Shown: piece after piece, positions 1 to 10,166 of the stretch
How the letters are laid out: each line of letters starts with the position of its first letter
How positions within the stretch are numbered: the first letter of the stretch is position 1
NCBI RefSeq assembly: GCF_900142645.1
Contig: NZ_FRBP01000017.1
Location: forward strand, 62,001 to 126,000
Source of the DNA: Eubacterium callanderi
GTDB taxonomy: Bacteria > Bacillota > Clostridia > Eubacteriales > Eubacteriaceae
Direction of reading: 5' to 3'
Length of the DNA stretch: 64,000 nt
The notes under the pieces: generated by a model
What the model saw: the letters and a program-made list of their open reading frames with translations, nothing else
Database searches by the model: none
What the model was told of the DNA's origin: nothing
Position numbers and translations under genes: made by a program

Positions 1-893
1 TGGAAAAGGAGAGCAGCCGCCATGACGCCATCCAAAAAAATCTGCGCCACCTTCAGTACATTCTGTCCTTCAGCCTGTGCGGCCGGGACGGTTATCATCC
101 CTACTATTCCTATACCGGTGCCGACCCTGCCCAGGCCGTTACCACCTTTCTGCCCTATTTCATCATCACCAACCGCCATGTGCTGAAGCTGTCCAGAAGC
201 TTTAAAACCGCCATTCTGTATGATGATGCTCCCATTGTGGACTTTTATCAGAAATCAGTGGACCGCCTCTGCCGCGGCCTGCCACTGCTTACCCGCAGGA
301 CCGACAACCTTGAGGATATGTATGGCTGGACCAGAGAGAACCTGGGCGACGCCAGTCTGGAGCCCCACCCCTGCCTGACACTCTGCCTGACCGACGAGCG
401 CATCGAGTCTCTGGTGCGTCCAGGTATCCCCGGAAGGGAGGCTGTCTGCGCCCTGGCGCGCGAGGTTTACGGCCCTTACAGCCGTGGCGAAAAGCCCTTG
501 CCAAGGTCCTTCTTTTCCCGGGAAGGGCTGAGGGCCTATGTCGAAACCGGGCGCATCTGTTACTTCCCGGAAAGTCTGGTGCGCTGCTGCACCAAAGAGG
601 AGCGGCAGGTCTTTATGCAAGAGCTGCTGGCAGCTGTGGAGGCCGGCGAGACGGCCTTTACCGCTATGGATTCTGACAAATTCAGGACGCCCCTCAATGT
701 GGAGATCATTCTATCCGACACCCAGCAGGTGGTGGTCCAGCGCTTCTGCAATGACAGCCAGCGGCTCAACGCCGTGGTCATCGACGAGCCCGGCATCTGC
801 GAAGCCTTTTCCGATTTCTTTGACTATCTGCCCGAGAGCGATCTGACCCTGAGCCGGGAGGGGATGATTGACCTGCTGAAAAGCTACTTATAA
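1..893 (+). CDS. C-terminal part of an unrecognised protein (5' end outside window)
   Basis: The reading frame is open from the first bases of the window (first full codon at base 3) to TAA at 893, so the gene begins upstream and only about 296 residues are visible. A GTG at 180 could be taken for a start but has no ribosome binding site and the frame continues through it. I do not recognise the family: there is no membrane segment, no obvious nucleotide-binding motif, and the tail ends in an amphipathic LLKSYL. The stop lies 10 bases before the next gene, whose AAAGGAG site overlaps the end, so the two are probably co-transcribed. Function unknown. Confidence 0.75.
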   Translation, partial: EKESSRHDAIQKNLRHLQYILSFSLCGRDGYHPYYSYTGADPAQAVTTFLPYFIITNRHVLKLSRSFKTAILYDDAPIVDFYQKSVDRLCRGLPLLTRRTDNLEDMYGWTRENLGDASLEPHPCLTLCLTDERIESLVRPGIPGREAVCALAREVYGPYSRGEKPLPRSFFSREGLRAYVETGRICYFPESLVRCCTKEERQVFMQELLAAVEAGETAFTAMDSDKFRTPLNVEIILSDTQQVVVQRFCNDSQRLNAVVIDEPGICEAFSDFFDYLPESDLTLSREGMIDLLKSYL

Positions 894-903
894 AGGAGAA
901 TCC

Positions 904-2772
904 ATGAAAACCGACGACGTAAATAACCAGGCACTGACGCCAGAACAGGCCAAGGCCCTGGAGGAAAGCCTGGAGAATATTAACGCGGCCCTGGCCGTGG
1001 AGGAAAAGGACCGGGAGCCCGGAAAGCCCTACATCAAACACACACACCGGGTCACCCATGAGACCATTACCCTTTGCGACCCTAAAACCGGCAAGGAGCG
1101 GAAGCTCACCGATGAGGAGCGGGCGGCCATGACCACTGTGGAGGAGACTGTGCGCTACTATCCCGACTTCCGGCTGAAATGGGGCGAATACCTCTGCGAT
1201 CCCGGCAAAGGCTGGACTCTGGAGGACTATGAGCACTACGAAGAGCGCATGAAAGAGTACGCCGAGACCGGAAGCGTCCGCGCCGAGTGGGGACGGCTGA
1301 GGCCCCTGACCGAGGAGATCGAGCGCCCCGCCTTCCCCGTGAACGCCCTGCCCGAGCCCTACGCCTCCTACACCGAAGCCCTGGCCGCGAGCCTCCAGGT
1401 GCCCGTGGACATGGTGGGCGTGTCCGTGCTGGCCCTGCTGGGCGGCTGCCTGCAGAAGCGGTACGAGATCAACGCAAAGGATAAATTCACGGTGCCTCTG
1501 GGACTGTACACCCTGGTGGTGGCCGACCCCGGCGAGCGGAAATCCAGTGTCTACGACGAGGTGGTGCGCCCAGTCAAGGACTACGAGCAAAAGCTCTGGA
1601 AAGAATATCAGAAGAACCAGTTCGATTACGAGCTGGAGCAGGAGCTGGCAGAGGAAGCCTTTAAGACCGCCAAGAACCAGTACAAGAAATGCAAAGAAGC
1701 CTCCGAGCGGGAGGCGCTGAAGGAAACCATGCTCGAGCTCAAGGAAAAGATCGCCTTTTTCCAGAAAAAATGCCCGCCCTGCCTGTATATGGACGATACC
1801 ACCAACGCGGCCCTGGAACAGGAGCTGGCCCGCAACGGCGGCCGTATGATCATCATGTCCGATGAGGGCGACCTGTTCGCCAACATGATGGGCCTGTATA
1901 CCGGCGGCCAGCATACCCTGGGCGCTCTGCTCAAGGGCCACACCGGCGGCAGCTCCAAGACCCACCGCGTGGGCCGCGACCCCGTCCACCTGCCCGCCAG
2001 CAACCTGAGCATTCTGCTCATGGTCCAGCCCATCATCATCGACACCATTATGGCCGACCCTGTGATGCGGGGCCGCGGCATGAACGCCCGCTTTCTCTAC
2101 ACCATGCCCAAAACCAGGGTGGGCGAGCGCAACATCGAGACCGCCCCCGACGTGGACCCCAAAATCGACGCGGACTACTACAACGCTGTCTACAGCCTGT
2201 ACGCAGACAACCACATCACCCTCGAGCCAAAACCCAGGCAGCTTGAGCTGAAGGACAGCGCTCAGATGGCCTATATGGCCTATGAGACTGTGTTTGAGCG
2301 CCGTCTGAAAGGGGATATGAAAGATATAAGAGACTGGGGCAGCAAGCTCGGCGGCGAGATGCTGCGCCTGGTGGGCATCCTTCACTGCGCCGCCCACCCC
2401 CATGCCATCCTGGAGACCCCGGTGGCCAAGGAAACCGTGGATCAGGCCTACAAGCTGGCCCGCTATTTCGGCGAGTACGCACGCATCATCTATAATATGG
2501 GCGAGGGGATGGACCCGAATATGAGCGTCTGCCGGCGGATTGTGGAGGTGGTCCGGGCCCAGGGGCTCAAAACCTTCTCGAAAACCGAGCTCTTTGGCAT
2601 CTCACGCATGGGCTGTAAAAAAATTTCAGATCTGCTGCCCTATCTGAATATTCTGGAAGACTACGGCTATCTGAGAAGCGGCCAGTTCACCAATGGAAAC
2701 CGCACCTTTACAGGCTACCAGGTGAACCCGGCAGTGTTTGAAGCCCAGGAGGTCATCCATAACAACGCATAA
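904..2772 (+). CDS. DUF3987-type P-loop ATPase, primase/helicase-like
   Basis: A 622-residue soluble protein. The central part resembles the DUF3987 (YfjI-like) family often found in phage, plasmid and island replication modules: a P-loop variant ADPGERKSS near residues 205-215, a coiled-coil insertion around residues 220-290, then conserved blocks with DDTT, SDEGDLF and MRGRGMNARFLY. The C-terminus looks like a small winged-helix segment. The start ATG has AAAGGAG eight bases upstream. It follows the preceding gene by 10 bases. DUF3987 proteins are usually linked to mobile DNA, but no integrase, phage gene or attachment site is visible here, so this may be the edge of an island lying to the left. 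Family assignment is by pattern recognition; the exact activity is unknown. Confidence 0.65.
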   Translation: MKTDDVNNQALTPEQAKALEESLENINAALAVEEKDREPGKPYIKHTHRVTHETITLCDPKTGKERKLTDEERAAMTTVEETVRYYPDFRLKWGEYLCDPGKGWTLEDYEHYEERMKEYAETGSVRAEWGRLRPLTEEIERPAFPVNALPEPYASYTEALAASLQVPVDMVGVSVLALLGGCLQKRYEINAKDKFTVPLGLYTLVVADPGERKSSVYDEVVRPVKDYEQKLWKEYQKNQFDYELEQELAEEAFKTAKNQYKKCKEASEREALKETMLELKEKIAFFQKKCPPCLYMDDTTNAALEQELARNGGRMIIMSDEGDLFANMMGLYTGGQHTLGALLKGHTGGSSKTHRVGRDPVHLPASNLSILLMVQPIIIDTIMADPVMRGRGMNARFLYTMPKTRVGERNIETAPDVDPKIDADYYNAVYSLYADNHITLEPKPRQLELKDSAQMAYMAYETVFERRLKGDMKDIRDWGSKLGGEMLRLVGILHCAAHPHAILETPVAKETVDQAYKLARYFGEYARIIYNMGEGMDPNMSVCRRIVEVVRAQGLKTFSKTELFGISRMGCKKISDLLPYLNILEDYGYLRSGQFTNGNRTFTGYQVNPAVFEAQEVIHNNA

Positions 2773-3065
2773 CCACTGACATTTTTATCAGGAGCCCCAA
2801 AACCTGCAAAGCAGGATAAGACTCATTAGGCATTTTTATGTAATGTTTATTTTATATAAATATTATATTATAAAAATGTCTTTTTTTCATTTTCAAGATT
2901 GAATTAAAGGTATACGGTTTGGAAGTTAGTGGCTATGCGTTGTTATGGCCTAAATTCACCCCAAAAGATAAAAAAGCATCCCACCCAAATACTTGATTTT
3001 TCCTTAATCAGATGGGTAAAACTCTTTAAAAGATTAGTTTTTACCATTAAGAAAAGGAAAATAAA
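2773..3065. other. AT-rich intergenic region with a long-range inverted repeat
   Basis: This 293-base gap is far more AT-rich than its neighbours. GACATTTTTAT (2778-2788) is repeated inverted as ATAAAAATGTC (2870-2880), which is followed by a run of seven T, so it could act as a large-loop terminator for the DUF3987 gene. A small hairpin CCTGCAAAGCAGG lies inside the loop. No small gene is supported. A clear promoter for the downstream surface protein was not identified. Confidence 0.4.
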
Positions 3066-6000
3066 ATGAAAACACATCGCTTACCGATCCTCCGGACCTT
3101 TTTATTCGCAGTGCTGCTGCTTCTGGCGGGCCTGCTTTTCTGGTCTGCACCGGTGCGTGCAGAGGGCAGCCGCGAGCTGACAGCCGAGGGCGGCGACCGG
3201 CCCTACACCGAGTGGTACGACCACAAGGACGCGGGCGTACTGCGCCATCAGATCGTCAAGGTCTACGCCAAGGCAGGGGAGACCCTGTACTTTGGCTCCA
3301 GCGTCACCGATAATGTGAATAAGCAGGACATTGTCATGCGTTATACCGGCGCCGATGACTCGGGCTACGAGCCCTTTACCATCGCGCCGGGCCAGCAGGG
3401 CATGGAGCTTGTCTATGACACCAACACCGGCGACAATGCAGGCTATCTCATGAACCGCGATCAGGAAAAGGCCGGCCCGGACATTGCGGGCACCGGCAAG
3501 GGCTACAAGCCCCTGGTCTTTAAAGTGACCGAAACCGGCAACTACGAGTTTGAGTTCCACGCCCGGCTGGACAGCGGCAACCGGAACAACCCCCGCCCCC
3601 TGAACGTGGACAGCAACGACGCCTGGAAGGCAAGCGGACAGGGCGACAGCACCGTGGCGGCCTGGGACGTGACCGTGGCCAAGGCGGACGGCACCCAGGT
3701 GCCCGGAAGGGTATTCACCCATTTTCTGACCCTGAACATGGGCAACAACGGCCGCAGTCTGGAGTCCAAGGTGCGGGTGCTCACCCTCGACGGGTTTCAG
3801 TATTGCGTGGATATGAACGGCATGGACCCCTTTGGCTTTATTTTCTTTGCCAACAACCGCGGCCTGGTCGTGGATGACACCAACAACAGCTATTACCACT
3901 CCTTTTACTCCGACAATCCAGGACAGGGCGTGGACATTAACACCCTCATCAACCATGATCCCTCCCTGCAGCTCAACTCACCCATTGTTCCGGACAACGG
4001 CCTGGACATCAATGACCGCATCTTCTTCAACACACCGGATACCGAGCTGCTGGAATCCCTGGGGATGGCCCAGGAGCCAGACGCCAGCGGCACCGTGAGC
4101 GGTTTTAAATTCACAGGCTTCAAGGAAGGCTTCGGTTACGTGGGCGAGGGCGGCACCTTTACCTTTAACGCCCAGAACATCAGCAGTTATGAGCTCAAAA
4201 TTGACCTGCGGAGCTATCAGGAAAAGCAGGCTGACGGCAGCTATAAAACCGTAGATCACGGCATTGTGACCATTGGCAACGCATGCGTTGACGGACTTAA
4301 CAGCGTATCCTGGGACGGCAGGGACGCGGACGGCAACGTGCTGCCCGCGGGCAGGTGTGACCTGACCCAGGTGACCCTTCAGGCCCGGGGCGGCGAGGTT
4401 CATCTGCCGTTTCTGGATGTGGAAAATAACCCGGGCGGCATCATCGTTGAGCGCTGCAACGGCGGCGGCACCGATGCCGAGCGCCACACCATCGACTACA
4501 ACAACACCACCGTCCCGGCCCTGAACGGCCCAGACGCCGACCAGAGCGCAGGAGTGGACAGCACTGGCGGCGCCATGAAATTCTCAGGCAACAAGGGCAA
4601 CCGGACCATCCTGGACGTCTGGGCCTATTACAAAATCGGAGATCCGGGCAGCCTGAGCACCAGCCTTGAGCTGATCCCAAGAACCGACGACACCAACGGC
4701 GAGATCCGCGGCCTGGTCTTCTACGACAGCAACAAGGACGGCATCTACGCCAAAATCGACCAGGATTATCCGCTGCCAAACGTGACGGTCGAGCTGCTGG
4801 GGCCTGACGGCAAAACCCTTATCGCCACCACAACCACCGACATTTCCGGCAGCTATGTGTTCACCAATGTCCCCTTCTCAGAGGACGCCTACCGGGCACA
4901 GGTGGTCAGCCCCTATCCGGGCATGAATGCCTGCACCACCAAGGATAAAACAGACGCCACAAAGACCAATGAGCTCCAGCTGGACACCGTGGACCCGGCC
5001 ACCCCCAACGTGACCAACACCGACGTCGGCTACTACGTGCCCCCGGAAACCATCAGCATCCCAGTGCAGAAGCTCTGGAACGATGTGGACGACACCAGCG
5101 CCCGGCCTGGCGAGATTGTGGTCAGGCTGCTCAAGAACGACAAGCCCACTCTGGAAAGCCTGACCCTGAACGCCGGGAATGGCTGGAGGGGCAGCTTTGA
5201 CAACCTGCTCAAATTTGAAAACGGCAAGGCCATCCAGTACACCATTGCCGAGGTGACCGTAGACGGCTACACCAGCCAGACCCAGGGCGATATGACCTCA
5301 GGCTACACCCTGGTCAACACCCGCGTGGGCAAGACCAGCCTGTCCGGCACCAAGACCTGGCAGGACGGCGGCAGCGCCCGGCCTGAGGTCACGCTGACCC
5401 TTAAAGCGGGCGGCACCCCGGTTGCAGGCGCGGTGCCGTCCTGGGACAAGACCGGCGACGTCTGGACCTGGAGCTTCGGCAACCTGGACAAGTTTGACGG
5501 AAGCGGCCGCCTCATCACCTATACCGTGGAAGAAGCCGTTCCCGACGGCTACAAGGCCGAATACGACGGCAATAACATCACCAACATCCGCTTTGGCACC
5601 ACCGAGGTTACCGGACAGAAGACCTGGCAGGACGGCGGCCAGAACAACAGCCAGCGCCCCAATATTACGCTCACCCTCAAGGCAGACGGCGAGGTGGTGA
5701 AGGATGCAGTGCCATTCTGGACCTACGGGGGAAGCACCTGGTCCTACACCTTTGAAAACCTGCTGAAATACAACAAAGAGGGCCAGCTCATCACCTACAC
5801 GGTAGAAGAAGCCCCCATGGACGGCTACACCACTACCATGAACGGCAACGACATTACCAACACCCGCACCGGCGTCACCAGCCTGGAGGGCAAAAAAATC
5901 TGGCAGGATGACAACAATGCGGACGGCACACGCCCGGCTGAGGTCACCGTCCAGCTCATGCAGAGCATTGACCACGGCGCTCCAGTGCCCGTGGACGGCA

Positions 6001-7850
6001 AGACCGCTGTGACAGACGAGGCAGCCGGCTGGAGCTACAGCTTTACCGGCCTGCCCGCCTACGACAGCCAAGGCCGCGGCATCATCTACACTGTGGCTGA
6101 AAAAGGCATTAATGCGGATGATTACGCCACCAGCTACGACGGCACCGACATCATCAACACCCACCCGGCCAAGCCCACCATCGAGGTGGCCGGCGCCAAG
6201 ACCTGGGAGGACAATAATGATGCCGAGGGCCTGCGCCCCGACAGCATTACCGTTTACCTGATGAAGGACGGCGTAAAGGCCGCCAGCCAGACCGTCACCG
6301 GCCCGGACTGGCAGTACCGCTTTGAGGGCCTGGACCCCGGCACCGGAGACAACCCGGTCCGCTACACCGTCAAAGAAGCCCCTGTGGACCACTACACCAC
6401 CCGTTATGACGGCACGGACATCATCAACACACGTATCCCGACCATCACTGTCTCAGGCACCAAAACCTGGAAGGACGGCCACAGCGCCAACAGGCCTTAT
6501 CTGGACCTGATCCTCATGGCAAACGGCGTGGAACAGCCCGATAAGACGCCAGAGTGGAGCAAGCAGGACGGCGATGTCTGGACCTATGAATACCGCAGCC
6601 TGGACAAATTTGACGCAGAGGGCAAGACCATCACCTACACCGTAACCGAGGCCGTCCCAGCCGGCTACGGCGGCTATCAGGACCCGGAGAACCCCTTTAA
6701 TTTCACCAATATCCGCGACGAGGTCACAAGCCTGCACGGCCGCAAGACCTGGAGCGACAAGAACAATCAGGACGGCATGAGGCCCGAGAGCGTCACCGTC
6801 CAGCTCATGCAGAGCATCGGCGGCGTAGCCGCCACACCGGTAGAAGGCCAGACCCGGGTCATGTCCGCGGAAAATGACTGGACCTATAATTTTGAACGGA
6901 TCCCGGGCTACGACCAGAACGGCGACGCCATTGTCTATACCGTTAAGGAAATCGACCTGCCCGATGGCTACAGCGCCGACTACAACGGCAGCGATATTGT
7001 CAACGTGCACCCGGCCAAGGAGAAAATCCAGATCAGCGGCACCAAGACCTGGGGTGACGACAACGACGCCTCCGGCAAGCGCCCAGGCAGCGTCCGGGTA
7101 CACCTCATGGCAAACGGCGTCGAAATCGCCGCCCAGACTGTCTACGGGCCGGACTGGCAGTACGTCTTCGAGAACCTGGACAAAACAGGCGATGACGGCA
7201 GCCTGGTGGCCTATACCGTGGTCGAGGACCCGGTTCCGGGCTATGACACCATCTACAACGGCTACAACATCACCAACCAGTGCCGGGACTGCAGCGTGCC
7301 CCCAGAGCCCAGCAAGCTCGGCAGCATCAGCGGCAATGTCTTCTACGACGATAACTGGGATAAGAAATGGGATCACGACACCGAAGCCCCGGTGGGCAAC
7401 ATCGTGGTTACCCTGTACAATGAAGCCGGGGACAAGGTGGGCGAGACCTTTGCGGACAGCAGCGGTTACTACCGCTTCACCGGCCTGGAATACGGCGCGT
7501 ACACTGTGAGCGTCAGCGACCGCGGCGACGGCTATGTCTGCACAACCGAGAACCAGCAGCAGAAAATCATTCTGGACGCGCCGGAGCAGGAGGCCGCAGA
7601 TGTTGGTTTTGCGAAGAAGGAGCCCCCAGTCAATCCGCCGGTAGACCCACCTGTGAACCCGCCGGTCAACCCGCCGACAGACCCGGGAACCCCGGATATT
7701 GTGCCGCCTCAGAGTTTTGAGGTGCCGCCGCAGGTGCCTGCCGCCTCTGTGAACCCGAACACCGGCACAAGGGCTGCCTATGCAGGCGTGTTCGGCGCTG
7801 TACTGCTCCTGGCAGTCACCGCTGTTTTAAGGAAAGTGCGCAGACGATAG
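3066..7850 (+). CDS. Large cell-wall-anchored Cna_B-repeat surface protein (adhesin-like)
   Basis: A 1594-residue secreted protein with a signal peptide (basic MKTHR start, hydrophobic segment to about residue 30). The N-terminal 500 residues form a large unique region. An SdrD/SpaA-like B domain follows at about 545-655, eight tandem Cna_B repeats at about 660-1408 (each opens with a KTWxD-type strand and closes with YTV-E plus ITNT), and a second SdrD-like domain at about 1417-1515. The tail has a proline-rich wall spanner of PPVNPPVDP type, NPNTG near 1563, one membrane segment and a basic RKVRRR end. Cna_B domains commonly form isopeptide bonds and act as stalks. The sorting motif is NPxTG rather than LPxTG. 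No sortase is in the window. It is probably monocistronic; the partner it binds is unknown. Confidence 0.85.
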   Translation: MKTHRLPILRTFLFAVLLLLAGLLFWSAPVRAEGSRELTAEGGDRPYTEWYDHKDAGVLRHQIVKVYAKAGETLYFGSSVTDNVNKQDIVMRYTGADDSGYEPFTIAPGQQGMELVYDTNTGDNAGYLMNRDQEKAGPDIAGTGKGYKPLVFKVTETGNYEFEFHARLDSGNRNNPRPLNVDSNDAWKASGQGDSTVAAWDVTVAKADGTQVPGRVFTHFLTLNMGNNGRSLESKVRVLTLDGFQYCVDMNGMDPFGFIFFANNRGLVVDDTNNSYYHSFYSDNPGQGVDINTLINHDPSLQLNSPIVPDNGLDINDRIFFNTPDTELLESLGMAQEPDASGTVSGFKFTGFKEGFGYVGEGGTFTFNAQNISSYELKIDLRSYQEKQADGSYKTVDHGIVTIGNACVDGLNSVSWDGRDADGNVLPAGRCDLTQVTLQARGGEVHLPFLDVENNPGGIIVERCNGGGTDAERHTIDYNNTTVPALNGPDADQSAGVDSTGGAMKFSGNKGNRTILDVWAYYKIGDPGSLSTSLELIPRTDDTNGEIRGLVFYDSNKDGIYAKIDQDYPLPNVTVELLGPDGKTLIATTTTDISGSYVFTNVPFSEDAYRAQVVSPYPGMNACTTKDKTDATKTNELQLDTVDPATPNVTNTDVGYYVPPETISIPVQKLWNDVDDTSARPGEIVVRLLKNDKPTLESLTLNAGNGWRGSFDNLLKFENGKAIQYTIAEVTVDGYTSQTQGDMTSGYTLVNTRVGKTSLSGTKTWQDGGSARPEVTLTLKAGGTPVAGAVPSWDKTGDVWTWSFGNLDKFDGSGRLITYTVEEAVPDGYKAEYDGNNITNIRFGTTEVTGQKTWQDGGQNNSQRPNITLTLKADGEVVKDAVPFWTYGGSTWSYTFENLLKYNKEGQLITYTVEEAPMDGYTTTMNGNDITNTRTGVTSLEGKKIWQDDNNADGTRPAEVTVQLMQSIDHGAPVPVDGKTAVTDEAAGWSYSFTGLPAYDSQGRGIIYTVAEKGINADDYATSYDGTDIINTHPAKPTIEVAGAKTWEDNNDAEGLRPDSITVYLMKDGVKAASQTVTGPDWQYRFEGLDPGTGDNPVRYTVKEAPVDHYTTRYDGTDIINTRIPTITVSGTKTWKDGHSANRPYLDLILMANGVEQPDKTPEWSKQDGDVWTYEYRSLDKFDAEGKTITYTVTEAVPAGYGGYQDPENPFNFTNIRDEVTSLHGRKTWSDKNNQDGMRPESVTVQLMQSIGGVAATPVEGQTRVMSAENDWTYNFERIPGYDQNGDAIVYTVKEIDLPDGYSADYNGSDIVNVHPAKEKIQISGTKTWGDDNDASGKRPGSVRVHLMANGVEIAAQTVYGPDWQYVFENLDKTGDDGSLVAYTVVEDPVPGYDTIYNGYNITNQCRDCSVPPEPSKLGSISGNVFYDDNWDKKWDHDTEAPVGNIVVTLYNEAGDKVGETFADSSGYYRFTGLEYGAYTVSVSDRGDGYVCTTENQQQKIILDAPEQEAADVGFAKKEPPVNPPVDPPVNPPVNPPTDPGTPDIVPPQSFEVPPQVPAASVNPNTGTRAAYAGVFGAVLLLAVTAVLRKVRRR

Positions 7851-7891
7851 GAAAGAAACCAGAAAATTCTCAGGAATTTTAAAACTTTCCC

Positions 7892-9629
<1,738 letters not shown>

Positions 9630-9631
9630 TC

Positions 9632-9662
9632 AAAAGGGGTATCGTTACGATACCCCTTTTTT
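9632..9662 (+). terminator. Intrinsic terminator after pyrG
   Basis: The stem AAAAGGGGTATCG with its inverted copy closes a tiny loop and ends in a T run. The core GTATCG..CGATAC recurs in three other hairpins in this window (15956, 20506 and 46844). Confidence 0.9.
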
Positions 9663-9789
9663 AATGGAGAATGGAAAATTGAGAATGGAGAATTAAAAGT
9701 CCAAATGTGCAAAGCACATTTGATTAAAATCAATTTGGCAAAGCCAAATTGCACCATAATTCTCCATTCTGCATTCTGCATTCTCCATT
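9663..9789. repeat. MITE-like palindromic element
   Basis: A 127-base element without coding capacity. Its 33-base ends (9663-9695 and 9757-9789) are imperfect inverted repeats made of AATGGAGAATG-type units. Two perfect hairpins, CAAATGTGC/GCACATTTG (9702-9722) and CAATTTGGC/GCCAAATTG (9731-9751), sit inside. This is the build of a non-autonomous insertion. No clear target-site duplication is visible. Short pieces of the same end sequence occur at 12973, 59187 and 60178. Confidence 0.7.
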
Positions 9790-9831
9790 GAAATTTTCCC
9801 TCTTGACACAAGATATAGGCCTGTGCAAAAC

Positions 9832-10040
9832 TGTGGATAACTTTTGCTTTGTTTATAAAAACCGGTTAAAAATGTGTAAAACTGTGGAAAACATCCGTTT
9901 TTCCTGTGGACAATGTTTATAACTTGGTGGGTAAGTTGAAAAATCCCCATAAATCCATTGTTGAAAAGTGGAGAATCTGTGGATAAGGTTCTGGAAAAGT
10001 TTATGCACAACTTGTGGATAAACTCCCGTAGTTATCCACA
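9832..10040. promoter_or_regulatory. DnaA-box cluster
   Basis: Four perfect DnaA boxes (TTATCCACA or its complement) lie within 209 bases, at 9832-9840, 9978-9986, 10013-10021 and, in the opposite orientation, 10032-10040. Near-matches sit at 9873-9881, 9883-9891 (TGTGGAAAA), 9905-9913 (TGTGGACAA) and 10001-10009 (TTATGCACA). The density is far above chance. The last box abuts the -35 of the nadE promoter. The dnaA, dnaN and rnpA neighbourhood of a usual clostridial origin is not present, so this may be a DnaA-titrating or transcription-regulating cluster, or a non-standard origin. Confidence 0.8.
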
Positions 10041-10041
10041 C

Positions 10042-10070
10042 TTGTTCATAAATCCGATTCGCGGTATAAT
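10042..10070 (+). promoter_or_regulatory. nadE promoter
   Basis: TTGTTC (10042-10047), a 17-base spacer and a perfect TATAAT (10065-10070). A DnaA box ends two bases before the -35, so DnaA bound there would probably affect transcription. Confidence 0.75.
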
Positions 10071-10166
10071 GAGATAAAAGCAAAACTATATCTTGGGGCA
10101 GGCTTTTCACACCATACTTTGTCCGTCAAAAAAGATAATGTTTTCAATGAAAAAGAAAGGGTAAAT

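Noticed and set aside
778-2403. Long open frame on the minus strand opposite the DUF3987 gene (541 residues)
   Set aside because: It is a mirror of a GC-rich coding strand, with low-complexity His/Val/Gly content and no ribosome binding site or family match; similar shadows lie opposite the Cna_B protein and pyrG.
3066-7850. Direct DNA repeats as a mobile or CRISPR-like array in the surface-protein gene
   Set aside because: The periodicity comes from repeated Cna_B protein domains in one continuous frame, with spacers that are coding.
9832-10040. Calling the DnaA-box cluster the chromosomal origin
   Set aside because: dnaA, dnaN, rpmH/rnpA or other origin neighbours are absent and no clear unwinding element was found, so only a DnaA-box cluster is claimed.
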